A stretch of 64,000 bases of DNA from Aquila chrysaetos chrysaetos (taxonomy: Eukaryota > Chordata > Aves > Accipitriformes > Accipitridae). The DNA lies in the NCBI RefSeq assembly GCF_900496995.4, contig NC_044024.1:17052698-17116697 (forward strand), written 5' to 3'. Every line of letters begins with the position of its first letter. Positions within the stretch are counted from its first letter, which is position 1. A program made the translations under genes and the position numbers. Below the pieces are notes generated by a model. It made no database searches. It saw only the letters and a list, made by a program, of their open reading frames with translations, and was not told where the DNA came from. This document shows positions 10,106-22,330 of this stretch, one piece after another.

Positions 10106-13100
10106 CTGTCACAGAAGAAGCAGAATCAGACTTAGCAGTCCAGTTTGCCGTGTATTTATACAAACACAGACAACCTGCTGAGCAAATGAGACCCCAGGTG
10201 ACTACCAAATACTACTACACTCGTGAGAACGTCTCTCCCTACCCTGGCATACTACATCTCTTCTGAAGTTTGCACTGGGTTGTCAATCAAGCTCAAACAC
10301 CCCACTCCTAAATGTCTCCTCCTGCTGTGACATCAGGGGCTCACAATCTGACATCATACCATTGGCCAAACCCATTCCTGGCATGCTCTTCTGAGGACTC
10401 AAAGTTCAGTATGTTCAGCAGAGCATTCCTAACTGCAGGATTCATGCAGTTCTGCCAAAACCAGAGTTCGCTGACTCTTAGAGCAACGTCTTTTGGATCA
10501 AATGCTTGCTTGCTTAAAAATTGATGAATTATATTGATGTGTGCTGCATTTAATCAGCTTCAAATGCCCAGATATGAGCACATTAAAAGAAAACACTCAA
10601 GCAAATTGCATCAAGGTCTATCTACACTGAAAAAATAAGTAATATGAAGTGTTATTTCCAGCACAGAGGTATATTTTAGGGTCACAGTTTAGAAATTACC
10701 TGCTGGGAAAAAACATCAAAACAGGGTACACCCTAATAAGTACTTACAGACGTAAGCTATCAGGCTGCTGAAATTAAGCTTACAGATTGCAAGTTTTCTT
10801 TAATAATGCCACACTAAGCATAGCACTTCCATGGATTCATCTCTCAACATACTTAAGCAAAAAGGTACAGATAAGAGAAGAGAAAGGGTACCTACCCTTT
10901 ACTAGCCAAGAACCACCTAAATTAGGGTAGCTACCTCATGCTTAACAATAAGAAACCAAGTATCTTTCAAAGGGTCTTGCCAGCTCCTGAGATCATCTCC
11001 CAGTTTCAGTGCCAACCACACTGAAAATATTTACAACTTTTACCTTACCCACATCAATTTTTCAGGAAATCAAAACAGTAAAATGCCGTTTTTTGATTAA
11101 AGGACTTAAGTTCTGATACATGAACTTCATCTATCAGTATCTCTATACCCAGTACAACCAGGATAATCAATAAGGTTTTTTTCCCCCTCACATGCTTAAG
11201 TGTCCAAAAAGTTTACAGAGAGGCTTCCAGTGGTTAGCAAGGACTTCTCAGGCCCAACTTCCAGGAAAAAAGAGCAGAAGTTGGCAAACCACTATCTGTG
11301 CCAGTTTCTTGCACAAAATCTCAGCAGTTAGTAACAAACAAAGGTTAGTATATTTTAATGCTGTCCATATGCTATATTTTTCTTTCTTTTTAGCCACCGC
11401 TTTTACATAAATACAGACTAAACCAAAGGGGGGGGGAAATACATATACACAGAGAACTGCAGGAGTGCCACATAAAAGCTTCCACTGAGGCAACATGAAA
11501 AAAAGTCTGTAAGATGGTTGTCACAGGTTAAAAACTATACTGTCATTACTTGAAAAATGCCTGTTTGCCTTCAATATAGGCATCTACAGGGAAAGACAAG
11601 TGCAGTGCAAGAAGCTGTCTGGTAAAGAGGGTGACTATACTTTATTCAGAATGATGAAGAAAAAAACAAAACATATGTACTGTAGGAAAAGCTAGTGTAA
11701 TTAAAAAAAATAACCAGGAATCTCTGGAAGCAGCAGCAGCTACAGCACAGACTGCAGCACTGAATCGCTCCTGTTAAGGAACTGCTGCCAAATGCACTCA
11801 GAATTAACCACAACTTTGTCAGGCAAGGCTGAATATCTCAGGATTAATCTCTGAATACAGCCATATATATATATACAGACACACCTTCAGTATCTCATAT
11901 AAGCAAAGCAGATACACCCTAAGTACTTACTACAAAATTGAAAAAGTGAGTAGTCTCTAGAATCCTTTCTGCCCACCATGCATTAAGATAAAGAGCTTCC
12001 TAAAGCTATCTACAATGTTAGTATCATCTACACTTTCTCCATCACACTAAGGTTTGAGGTGCAGCAGCTTAAAACGTCCAGGACATAGCTGTTGAAACCT
12101 GTAGAGACAGGAAAGTCAAGCCTGAAGAAGAGCTGGTGTACCCAAAAGCTCGTTCTGTTTTGCAAGTACATCTTCTGTTAAACCAACTGATATCCTGCCC
12201 TTGCAAATCTTTCTTCACTTACATCCTTACACCATCATGGCTGCAACCATATTCCTACTACTGTAATAAATCACCTAAAAGTAAGCCCAAAAGTCTCTCC
12301 ATAGAGCTGAATAAGCTCTAGTGGTTTGCCAGTGCAGACCACCATCCTTGCTCCTCCCCACTCTTCTTCATAGCCAGGAGCCCTTCAAGCATCAGAAATG
12401 TATTTCTCATCACATAACTGTGTACAAAGCACAGATTTATTTACCGGCTGATCCACTGGCTTGCTGCTCAGCAGCATGGCCTTTTGGAATCAACTCCAAC
12501 ATATTAATAAGCTGTTAACTTTAGGTTTTAACTGTTCCAACTGACAAATCACAAGTAATCTGACATTTGACCCCCTTACCAAATTATTATTTCCTTTTAG
12601 CCATTCTGCCATGGTTATAACATCAGGAACACATCTGCCCTTGCACTAGGGTTTACTACAATAACTGCAGGCTGTGAACTGTCCTTTGCTACCTGCACGC
12701 CTTTCTTCTGTGATCACATGTTCTCATAACCTTGAGATATACTCAAAATAAAAAAAAAAGTGCTACTTAAATGTATAAAAAGGAACCAAGATACTGACCT
12801 GGGAATCTACAGATCTGTGATCAATTCCCAGCTCTGCTGAGGAATTCCTGTGAAACCCAGCAACTTCCTATGTCTCAGGGGCCTAAAATAATACAGTATT
12901 TTAGAACAGATTCAAGATGATCAGGACCGCAACAGGCCGTTGGACCACTTACTCTGGCCAGTGCAAACCATATTTGACTGAAGCATCTCTTCCAGGAAGG
13001 CACCTGGCTCTGGTCTGAAAACACAACAATACGAAAGCCTGACACTTCCCACGGGCAGTTTGTTCCATTCCTCACTTATTCGCCACTTGAAATGGAAGCC

Positions 13101-14379
13101 ACTTCCACATATTGATTTCTTGTAAGCCTTCCTCTACTAGATTCGCATCCTTTTAGCATCTATGTGGTTTTGTGGGTTTTTTTGCTTTTTTTTCCCCTCT
13201 TACATGCTATAATCCAGGCACTTCTTGGTCATCTTTCTTTTACAAAATACATAGCTTGAGCTCTTTGAGAGCTCTCTCATAGTCTCTCTGCACTTTCTCC
13301 AGCCCCTGAGTAATTTTTGTTGCAATATTGTAACACTCTCCAATGTAGAACAGATGAATCCCAAACCGACGCACAGTATTAATTTGGTCAGTGCCATACA
13401 CAGTGAATTAACTCCTTTAAGCCTACTTTCTATCACCACTTAAATATACTCCCCACGACACTGCAATGGAAACCAAAGCTGTTACTAATGTATTACAATA
13501 ACCCTTTCATAGCCTTAAAGGAAACCACAATGATAAATCAGTAACTCTGAAATTATTTTCCTGAGTATCTGCACGATCCTTTTTACATCAACTAAATTAT
13601 CTTAGAACACCCTAAAACGTGTCACCCAAGTTCATACTTTAAAACAAATTTAGACTTTAGGGAAACATTAACAGCCTGGCAATATCTAACTTGAAACACC
13701 CATTTAGTCCGTATGAACAAAATGCAGGTAGTGAGAATAATTTGATCCCAAGGTGCCCACCACATTTGCTCACAGCACCGCTAGCTCAAACAGCTCTTAC
13801 CATCCCCAGTTTCCCAGCTGGTCACTCATGCCAGGCCCTGGGCCATCACAACTGTTTCTGAGACCATATTGTCAACTGGGTCAGGAAAGAGATCTAGCTT
13901 AGAGGGGAGAGGAGAAAAAAAAAAATTCATTTTTTGCCAGGTTACTTTTCAGAGAGTTGGTTTCCCTGCCCTGGTGCACAGCGCAGCCCCCGAGCAGTTC
14001 CGCCAGCAGAGCCGAAGGAGAGCTCGAGGCAGAGGAAATATCTTAATTCCGCAGAGGTGGGTATGCAAGAGCACCTATGAGCAAATGGCAACGTGGCAAG
14101 CGTTTGTATTGATCTGTAGTCACAGAAAGAGTTTATCACGCAGGGAAAAGCGTTTACCAGAAAGAGTCACTTGGACAAGAGGTTTAAACAAGAGGTTTTT
14201 AAACAAGAAACGCATTTTCAACAGACGGAACTAGTTTATTCAGCTTGCTCTGCGCAAAATTAAGCGAAAAGCAGGGACGATCGGAAGCGCCGCTGCTCAC
14301 ACAAATATCGCAACAAAAGGGGCGTTTTGAAGCCAACGCTCCCGGCGTCACTACTTCGTGCTGCGTGTTTTGAGGTGGG
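10106..14379. other. AT-rich DNA, probably 5' intron(s) of AKAP17B
   Basis: Lies between the first recognised AKAP17B exon and the CpG island. No minus-strand open frame matches the roughly 230-residue N-terminal domain of AKAP17A; the longest minus-strand frames are 125 codons or less and look unrelated. A MIR-like scrap lies at about 12797-12900. A minus-strand frame at 10341-10553 is open for about 70 codons but matches nothing I know. Confidence 0.4.
12797..12900 (+). repeat. MIR/CORE-SINE-like fragment
   Basis: The order ACCTGGG..GATCAATTCCCAGCTCTGC..TGTGAAACCCAGCAACTTCCTATGTCTCAG follows the MIR consensus (ctgggttcgaatcccagctctgcc..tgggcaagt..acttctctgtgcctcag) with many mismatches. 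An old insertion. Confidence 0.5.
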
Positions 14380-15590
14380 GATAAAGAAAACCGCAAGCCA
14401 ACCCCATCTCCATGGATGCAGCTGCCGAAAAGGCCGCGGTCCCCCCGCTCGGCGGGAAGGTGCCCGAGCTCCAGCGGGATCCCCCAGCCACCGCGAGTCG
14501 GGTTACCGCACCGCCGGCCGAAAGGAGCCCCGCGGCCCGGGCCCGGCCGGCGCCCGAGGGGCGGTTTCAGCGGCAACCGGAGCCGGCGGCGGGGCCCGAC
14601 CCGCTCCCCTGCCCCGGCAGCCGCTTGCGCCCGGCTGCCGGCCCCGGCGGGGCCGCGGGGCGGCCGCCCCCTGCCACCCCCGGGCCCCGCTCGGGGCTGC
14701 CGGAGTCAGGAAACCCACCGGGCCCAGCCTCCGCGGGGGAGGCGAGGGGGTGACACTCCTCCGGCCGAGCCCGCCGCGGCCCCGGCGGCCGGAGGGGAGG
14801 GCGGGCCGGCCCGCCCGGGCCACGGCCGCCGCCCGAGCCGAGCCCGACACCCGCCAGGACCCCGGCGGGCGCGGGCCAGGCCCGGAGGGGAGCGGCGGCC
14901 CTCCGGCCGCGGCCCCTTCCCCACACGGGCCGCACCGCGGCCGCTCTCCGGCGCCGGAGCTCCCAGCGCCCTCCGCCAGCCGGGCGCCCGGCAGCCGCGG
15001 CTGCCTCCCCCGAAGGAGCGGGGCACCGAGCCCAGCCAGCCGCCCGCCCGCCCGCCCGCCCCGCCCCGGGAGCGCCTCCCGCAGCGGCGGACGCCCTCCG
15101 CCGGCAGCGCCCCGCTCCCACAGAGCCGCAGCGGGCCGGCTCCCCTTACCCCTCCGGCCGCCGCTGCAGCCGCCGGCCGCCCTTCCCGCCGCCACCCCGG
15201 GGCGGAGCGCGGCGCACGCCGGGCAGCGGCGGGGACCCGCCTCTGGGGCGCGGCCCGGCACCGCCCGCTCCTCCCGCCTGCCGGAGCCGGGCTGGCGGCG
15301 GCCGGGCCCGGCCCGGCCCGGTTGCCCTTCCCGCCTCGACCCCAGACGCGAGAGCCGCTGCACCCGCGGGGGCCATTTTGTGGAGGCCAGACCCCGGGGG
15401 GAAAGGGCGTCCCGGGGCGGCGCGGCTGTGTGGTGTTTGGGCGTTTTCACGCGTGTTTTTGAGGAACGACTCGCAAAGCGGGGCAGGGCCGAGCGCCAGG
15501 AGCTGCCGGCGGCCGTCCGGGCCGTGGCTCCCCGCCCTGCCCTTCGCCCCTAAGGGCCCGCACAGCGGAGGCCCCTGGCCGCCCTGCATG
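14380..15590 (-). promoter_or_regulatory. CpG island, probable AKAP17B promoter
   Basis: Over a kilobase of very GC- and CpG-rich DNA with many GGGCGG/CCGCCC boxes, isolated between AT-rich flanks. No start codon of a recognised gene lies in it. It is 5' of the minus-strand AKAP17B exons and about 6.5 kb upstream of the separate SLC25A43 island, so it most simply drives AKAP17B. It could also fire a plus-strand non-coding transcript. Long GC-rich open frames here (up to 408 codons) are low-complexity Pro/Ala/Gly/Arg strings caused by composition. Confidence 0.55.
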
Positions 15591-18500
15591 CCGGCCCTCG
15601 GCTGGTGCCTGCCTGCTGGTCATCGTGTGTGTGCGTTGTCTTAAAACAACCCCAAAGAGAAAGAGTTACTCTCGTGGCAGTCGCCTCGCTTAGGCGGCGC
15701 AAAGGCCTAGTTACAGGGGTGTGGTGCAACACCGTGTTTTTCTTTGTCCTGTAACAAAGGTAGCTCATCCGCCACTGCTTCGTCTGAGTGATACTGCGTA
15801 AGGATTAATATCAGCTTTTCCCTGTTTGTAGTACTAGCTTGTACGTGTTTAACCAGTGGAAGCGCGGTGCCTGTGTCTCCTAGTACTGTACGGCAGTCGG
15901 CTCCCCGCAGCGGAGCAGCTCCCAAGGGTGTCAGCGCCTCGCCAGCACGCTCCTGAAGGTACCGTCCAGGCCTCGGCACTTGGCTGTTCTTTCTTCAGGG
16001 TCCCTCCCCAAGGAAATTCCGTTTAGGGCAGCCACTCACTCAAATACTCCTTCAGCTTTCAGTGGCTTTTTGTCGCTTGTGATCTTCCAAGCACAGCTGT
16101 AAAACATGGGACATTTTATGTACTTTGTCCCCCTTCTTAAAAACAGACACCTTATTTCCTCCCTTCTGGTAGGTAGTACGGTTGTAACTACAATGGTCGG
16201 TGATAATAGGACGCGGACAAGGCTAGGCCCGCAGGCAGAGGTGAGTACCAAGCACTCCTTTTCTCAGATGCTCTGATTGCTATCTATGCAATTACAACCT
16301 GAGAACAATTGTTAGGGGTGTATTTAGCGTGGGAGTGTATTTCTGTTACGACTTTGTGTGCCAAAAAAAGCATGTATGTGTTTTCTCACTATAAAAGTTG
16401 ATACGATAAAGATACTATATTTACCTACAAACATTTTTGGGGTCTAAGTTGCCTTTTCCACGTCTGGTTCTCCTTGCATTAGGAAGGTTTTCTAGGAGTC
16501 TGTTATACCCTGACATTTGTTTGCATTTTTCTTTATCTTAAAGATGTTTTGATGGTACAAAAGGTTAAGTTTCAAAGACACTGTCTCTAAGTTATGTGAT
16601 TTTTTCCTTTCTACGTATGTTTTTCCAAACCCAAACAGGCAAACTGGAATTCGAGATCAGTTTGCAGCTGCAGGGTCATTGTATTCATCTAGTCCGTACC
16701 TGCTGCTTTTCCAAAGATGCAGTAAGTTGAGAAACTTCAATGTTTCAACTTGTAATGAAATAGCTTTGTATGGCTACATTAAACTTTTTCTTTTAAGATC
16801 TGAGGGTGGGGTACAGAAGTAGGAGATAAGAAGTTCTACACCTACTAATTTAGGAGACAGTGCTGTTAATATTTTGTTTTGCCTATTATGAGAGGAGTTA
16901 TACAAAAAGTACATTTCCGTTTTCTAATTTCATTGGCAATTATTCTGTCATAATAAAGTGACAAACAATTAATAGTTTAATTTTTTTTTTATATTGAGCT
17001 CTGTTAAACTCTGCCACAAATATCTATCATTTTCTGCTTGCAAGTGCAGTGGTTTTGAGGCTTTTCATTTAATTTTCTTAGGCTTGTGACTGGCATAGGA
17101 ATGCTGTCTTCCTTTTTAAGTACAATGTGTTCCAACCCAGCATTGTCTCACATCTTAGCACCTCTGCTACGAGAGGTACTAACTGACACAAATAAATAAA
17201 AACCTCATACTGTGCCTCCTGGTTGCAGAAAAAAACCCAGTTTCTTATCTGTAATTAAGCAAATTATATGTAAATACAGTCTATTTTATATTATGTATTT
17301 CAGGGAGCAAACTGCTGCAGACTGTAGTCTTTTGCAATTGTGGAATATCCTGCCTATTAGGATCGTGCATGTTGCTGGAGCAGCATGGTGAGTTACTCCA
17401 TGAATGAACAGTAAGTTGTATTTCCTCTGGCAAAGGAGACAGGGAAAACTGATGTTAAGGAAATCACTCTGGCAATGTTCTTATGTTGAGAAGTGCCATA
17501 TCATATTAATTAAAAGTGCCACATCCAAAACTGATCAAAGGATGACTCACTTTTACACGGTGGATGAAGGAGCTGATTCACTTTTACACAGTGAATAATA
17601 AAACTATGGAAATCATTGCCACAAAAAATATGGGAGACTGAGCACCTTGCTTCAGAAGTGGATTTGATGTTTCTAGAGGCAATAAGAAAATATGGAGTTG
17701 TTCTGCAGATACGATTTTGAGCCAGTATTAGCTATTTCGTTTTATGCAAAAGATAAAATTTCTGAGACATTAGAAAGAGATCTTGAGTGGCATAATTATC
17801 CCACATCTCCCTCTTGCAGAATAGTTACAATTTGCTCTGCAACCTGCAGTTTTCTAGGCTTTATCCCATCTGTTAGCTACTTAGATTGTGCAGACCCTGG
17901 ATTTGCCCTACTCTTACAAAAACTTTCTTCTTAATACTGGACAGCAAGGAAAGGTGAAACCCTGCCTGTGCAAGTCATGTGATGTCATTGAAAATTACTT
18001 TAGGCAAAACTGGTGCAAAGGACTGTGTAGAGCCAGCTCTTTTGTTTATTCTGGGTTCTCATTTAGCTAAAGTGGATTTGAAGTAAACCAACTTTAATGC
18101 ACAGGAGCATTCACGCAGAGATTGCAACATCAAATGGGTTTGATTTAAAGTCAGGCAACCAGTGCACGTAGACAAACTTTCTCTGGGAGCTTCAGGAATA
18201 GGCTGGGGCGGAAGGTGGTTGGAAGAAGCTTTGGGCATAAAGCGTGTTTAAGTACGTGCAGGTAAGACTCTTGGCTATGGTTCTGCTTGTGGCGTGGTAA
18301 CGTCATTCCAGGAATTATGTCTGGATGTTAGATACTGCTCAAGTAATTTAAAAGCTAAGATAACTTTCCATATTGAGACTATGTATCTCCCTACGTTTAG
18401 ATTGTGCAGTCGATAGGAAAAATCAAACCTCTGTCTTCTAGTTAATTTTGAAATAACACCGAGACTCTTTCCAAGGGACAGTAGGAAACTTGTATAGTTT

Positions 18501-21500
18501 TGTTTCAGAAATAACAACGATACAACCTTACTTATTGCAGATGGCTGTCATTGCAGGTTTGACTCATGAAACTAATTTGTGGACTGATGAAATATTCTTT
18601 CCCTACATACTGATGTGATCAGTTGCTGAGTGAGAAGCAGCTCACCTTAAACCACTTTCCAGCCAGACACAACTAAATGATGGGTTGAACACTGCCATCC
18701 ACCGGCCGGCTGCACAGAAAACTTGTTGCACTTAAATTTCTTTAAGGTAGTATGAAAAAGTACCTGGTGGTGTTTTGTTTTCTTTTTTTAACATGTTTAA
18801 CTTCCCTGTCAGGACTTTCTAATCAGCCTGTATGATGATGGGTTTAATCTACAACAAGGTTACCTCAGAAATACTTTATATATAAGTGGGTGATTGTGCT
18901 TAGAGGCTATTAAAAAAAAAAAAAAAAAAAAAAAGAGAGAGAAAGAAAAAAGTTCTTAGCCCAACAGATAAGTTTTGACTGTAAGGAGAATTAGTTTTCC
19001 AGAACATAAGCTGTCCAGCCAGAGGAAATACACTAATTTATACAGAAAGTGCAGGATACACAATCCTTAATACAGTTCTGTTTTATAACATTTCATGGCT
19101 ATGCTTAGAATGTGCATCAGTGGCATTACTTCTAGCGTGAGCTTTTTATTACAGACAGAGATTGAAGAAGTTTCTTGGTTGCTTCCTTTTTTTGAAGTCT
19201 GCTTTACAACCTACAAAGCCAGCTGGCACTGTGAATCGCTCTTAGTACAGAAAGGCAGGCTTGTGATTAAGTCACAGGAGTGGGAGTGCGAGGTTCTATT
19301 TTGGGCTCGGCCACAGACATCCTGGTTTATCATAGGCAAATCTGCTAATTTTCACTATCGGTCATACGGACAACCCAACTGCTCGCTGGAGGGGCTTCTC
19401 CTCCCACCACCAATGAAGGAATGGAGTGAGAGCACGTTGCGCTCTAGCAGTCTCCAGCAAATGTCCTGGAAAGCAGTGGCAACTGAACACCTCAGAGCAG
19501 TGCTAAATTTAGAGCTTTTCTAACTCGCGTGTGGGGATGGCACAGGCAGAAAAGTGGGTTCTTTGACAGCTTGGTTCATTCTGCCTCCCTGATCTCAGAA
19601 GTTTCCCGTGAGACTTTAAACATATTCTTGTTAGGTCCTGACGTGCCTGAGGAAGACAGTGTCAGAGTAGGATGGAATTTAACTTAGGAAACGACAGCAA
19701 GATCCAACACCACCTTTACTAATAAAACCAGTATGTGACAGATTTCAGTGTTGTGCCTCATTCTGATGTTAGCCACAACTGTATTATCCTGAAGCAACTC
19801 ATTGATAGTGACCAAACTATTTATAGAGTTAAAAAAAAAAACCAAAACAAACCACCAAAACCAATCCAGAACTTGATGTTTTCACTGCAAGGGTGTCTGA
19901 GGCAAATTTCAAAGATGGTGTGATTGACTATAAGGTGTATAGTAATGCAGGATGATGTCAATGTAGAAATGATTAAAGAATCAACTAGTAGCTACTTTAA
20001 GGACAGTGTATGTTGTTCTTTATTAACTACAACTATGCGAGACAAAGTATAAAGAAATACAGAGCGATCTTCTAGGAAATAAAAATTATATTCAGAAAAG
20101 TTCTTGCAAAGGACTCACCTGCATAAATTTATGTTCAATGAAATTCACTCTCCAGCTGTAATAAAAATGTATTTTTGTATGAATAAGAAAAGAAACAAAA
20201 GAAGATCAGTTCCCTCAGAGGATTCACTTGCTCTGTTGTTTTTGCAGTGATAGCTTGTGAGATACAGGAAACTAAGTAGGACATAAACAATATAAACTTG
20301 ATTGGGCTGGCAGAAATGGTGAGAAGAAGGTGCAATTTTAAGTACTCATTTTTAGTAATCTTAGATCCTGCTAGTGACATCCTTTTTTTTTTTTTTTTTT
20401 ATGACTGGTTTTATTTTGGCGGGTCCCTTTACACAGGAGAAAAAATAACAACAGACAAACTCACACCAACCACCATGTTCTCCAAGGATTAGATTGTGCT
20501 GTGGAAGGCTGATGTCATCTGCTGATTCATTTTATCAGCCAGAACAAGTACGTAAAAACTCGACCAAAAATGAGTAATGGAAAACGGGAAGACTGGATGG
20601 AAAAAAACCTGTGCTCAGGAAGAATCTTGAGCTGAGGTTTGTCTTGTACAGACAAGCAAGAGGGGCAAATGCCTAGAAGAAATATCACTCTTTTACGGTT
20701 AGAAATCTTCTGTTTCCAAGCAGTATTAATGTATAGCAAGTTTATACCCATTTGTTGTTGTTTCAAATTCTTCCTTTAAATAGTTGATTTTTTCCCCCTT
20801 CCTAGCGATTAAACACTTTCTCCCAACCAAGGAAATAAAATGCTGTAAATAGTTGAGTTATGGACAACTAGAGAGATGTCTTTTAGCTCTTTTACTGGTT
20901 TGAGAATACTGTATTGGATCAGCAGAAGAGCATTCTTGCCAAAGGTGGGCTAAGGGGCATCTTCTTACACTGTTTTGTTGGATGCACTGTCAAAAGGTAC
21001 TGAATGTAGACTAGTTAAGGTTTCAATTTGGGCGTTTGTGGTTTTGGTTTTTTTTATTACAAGAAACGGAGCAGACATCCTGTTTTGGAGCAAATCACTG
21101 CTACTGCCTTCTTACTAGCTGTTACCTCCTCACTCCATAGATCCTGGTCACTACCTGTACCTCCTTTCCACTTCTTTCCCCTCCCCATGCCTTTTTCCCC
21201 TTTTCTCTGGTAGCACATCAGCAAAGCCTGAACTAATTGACCTTGTAAATCTTGTTAATGATGTTTACTCAGTTCCTCGCTTTCAGCATCAACGCACAGG
21301 GCCTCGGCAGCAGAACTCCCTAGTTAGGAAGCAGTATTTTTGGCTAGTAATGCAGGAAGTAAGCTGTAACCAACAGATGCATTTGATCGCTGTGGAAATA
21401 TGTTTCACTTTAAAGGGAAGTGTCCTGAATGCACCCAGGTTGCTGTTGTGAGGGCTTTTTTTTTTTTTTTTTTTTAATGTTACATAAATGCAAATAATGT

Positions 21501-21540
21501 AATGCTATGTGAATCTGAGTACAAGCGAGAGCAGCGCACT
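15591..21540. other. intergenic stretch, no gene recognised
   Basis: AT-rich DNA between two CpG islands. It contains a poly(A) tract (about 18911-18933), poly(T) tracts (about 20383-20400 and 21459-21477) and a MIR-like scrap near 19262-19350. The longest frame, 142 codons at 19095-19523, partly overlaps the MIR-like scrap and looks like chance. Confidence 0.5.
19262..19350 (+). repeat. MIR/CORE-SINE-like fragment
   Basis: GTTCTATTTTGGGCTCGGCCACAGAC..CATAGGCAAATC follows the MIR core order (ggttcgaatcccagctctgccactta..gggcaagtt) with strong divergence. Confidence 0.4.
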
Positions 21541-22330
21541 CCAGGTTCCCCGCCACCCCGGCCGCCTTCGCACAGACCCCCTCCAGGAGCGGGACTCGCT
21601 GCCCCGTTGCCGGAGGGTACCGGTGCCGGCAGACTATCCGGCTGCGAACCAACCCAAGGCCCGTAACGCACCGGGACCCAGCGGGGCCTCTCCGCCCTTC
21701 CGCCGTGAGACAGCGGGAGCGGAGCGGGGCCGGGCCGGGCGGGGACCCGCCTCACAGCGCCCTCCGGCGGCCGAGCCGAGCCGAGCCGAGCCGAGCCGGG
21801 CCGGGCCGGGCCGGGCGCGGCCGGGCGCCCGCAGTGCCGCCGAGCCGAGCCGAGCCGAGCCGAGCCGAGCCGAGCCGAGCCGAGCCGAGCCGAGCCGAGC
21901 CGAGCCATGGCCACCTGGCGGCGGGACGGGCGGGTGACCGCCCTGCAGCGGCTGGGCTGCGCCGGGCTGGCGGGAGCGCTGAGCCTCAGCCTGACGGCGC
22001 CGCTGGAGCTGCTGACGGTGCTGGCGCAGGTGGGCACCTGGCACTGCCGGCGGGGGCTGCGCGGCGCCGGGCAAAGCCTGTGCCGCGCCGAGGGGCTGCG
22101 GGCCCTCTGGAAGGGGAACCTCACCGCCTGCCTGCGACTCTTCCCCTACAGCGCGCTGCAGCTCGCCGCCTCCCGCCGGTAAGCCAGCGGCCCCGGGACG
22201 GGACGGGGCTCCGCGGGGAGGGGTGCGCGCTCGCTCCGGCCTTTCGCGTCTGGTGCGAAGAGGAGGGGGTGGGAAGTGGAGGTGCTTAGTCCGCGCGGGC
22301 GCCTGCATGTCTCTGGCTCGGCTGCGTGGC
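21540..22330 (+). promoter_or_regulatory. SLC25A43: CpG island promoter of SLC25A43
   Basis: GC- and CpG-rich DNA begins abruptly at about 21540 after a poly(T) tract and covers the first exon. No TATA box is evident. The island includes two pentanucleotide tracts (21771-21825 and 21840-21904) just before the start codon, so the transcript leader or core promoter is built largely of CCGAG/CCGGG repeats. Confidence 0.7.
21771..21904 (+). repeat. CCGAG pentanucleotide microsatellite, interrupted by CCGGG units
   Basis: Five CCGAG units at 21771-21795 are followed by four CCGGG units at 21796-21815. After a spacer come thirteen uninterrupted CCGAG units at 21840-21904. The second tract ends two bases before the SLC25A43 ATG at 21907. 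Confidence 0.95.

Noticed and set aside
13200-13439. Minus-strand 79-codon frame considered as the missing AKAP17B N-terminal exon
   Set aside because: Contains none of the family motifs and has no matching splice phase; more likely old repeat sequence.
14327-15589. Long overlapping open frames on both strands (up to 408 codons) in the CpG island
   Set aside because: Low-complexity Pro/Ala/Arg/Gly strings present in nearly every frame, caused by GC content with few stop codons; no domain, no splice support.
21480-22308. Open frames of 142-224 codons with EPSRA / GSARL repeats around the SLC25A43 start
   Set aside because: They are translations of the CCGAG microsatellite in other frames; the real coding sequence starts at 21907.
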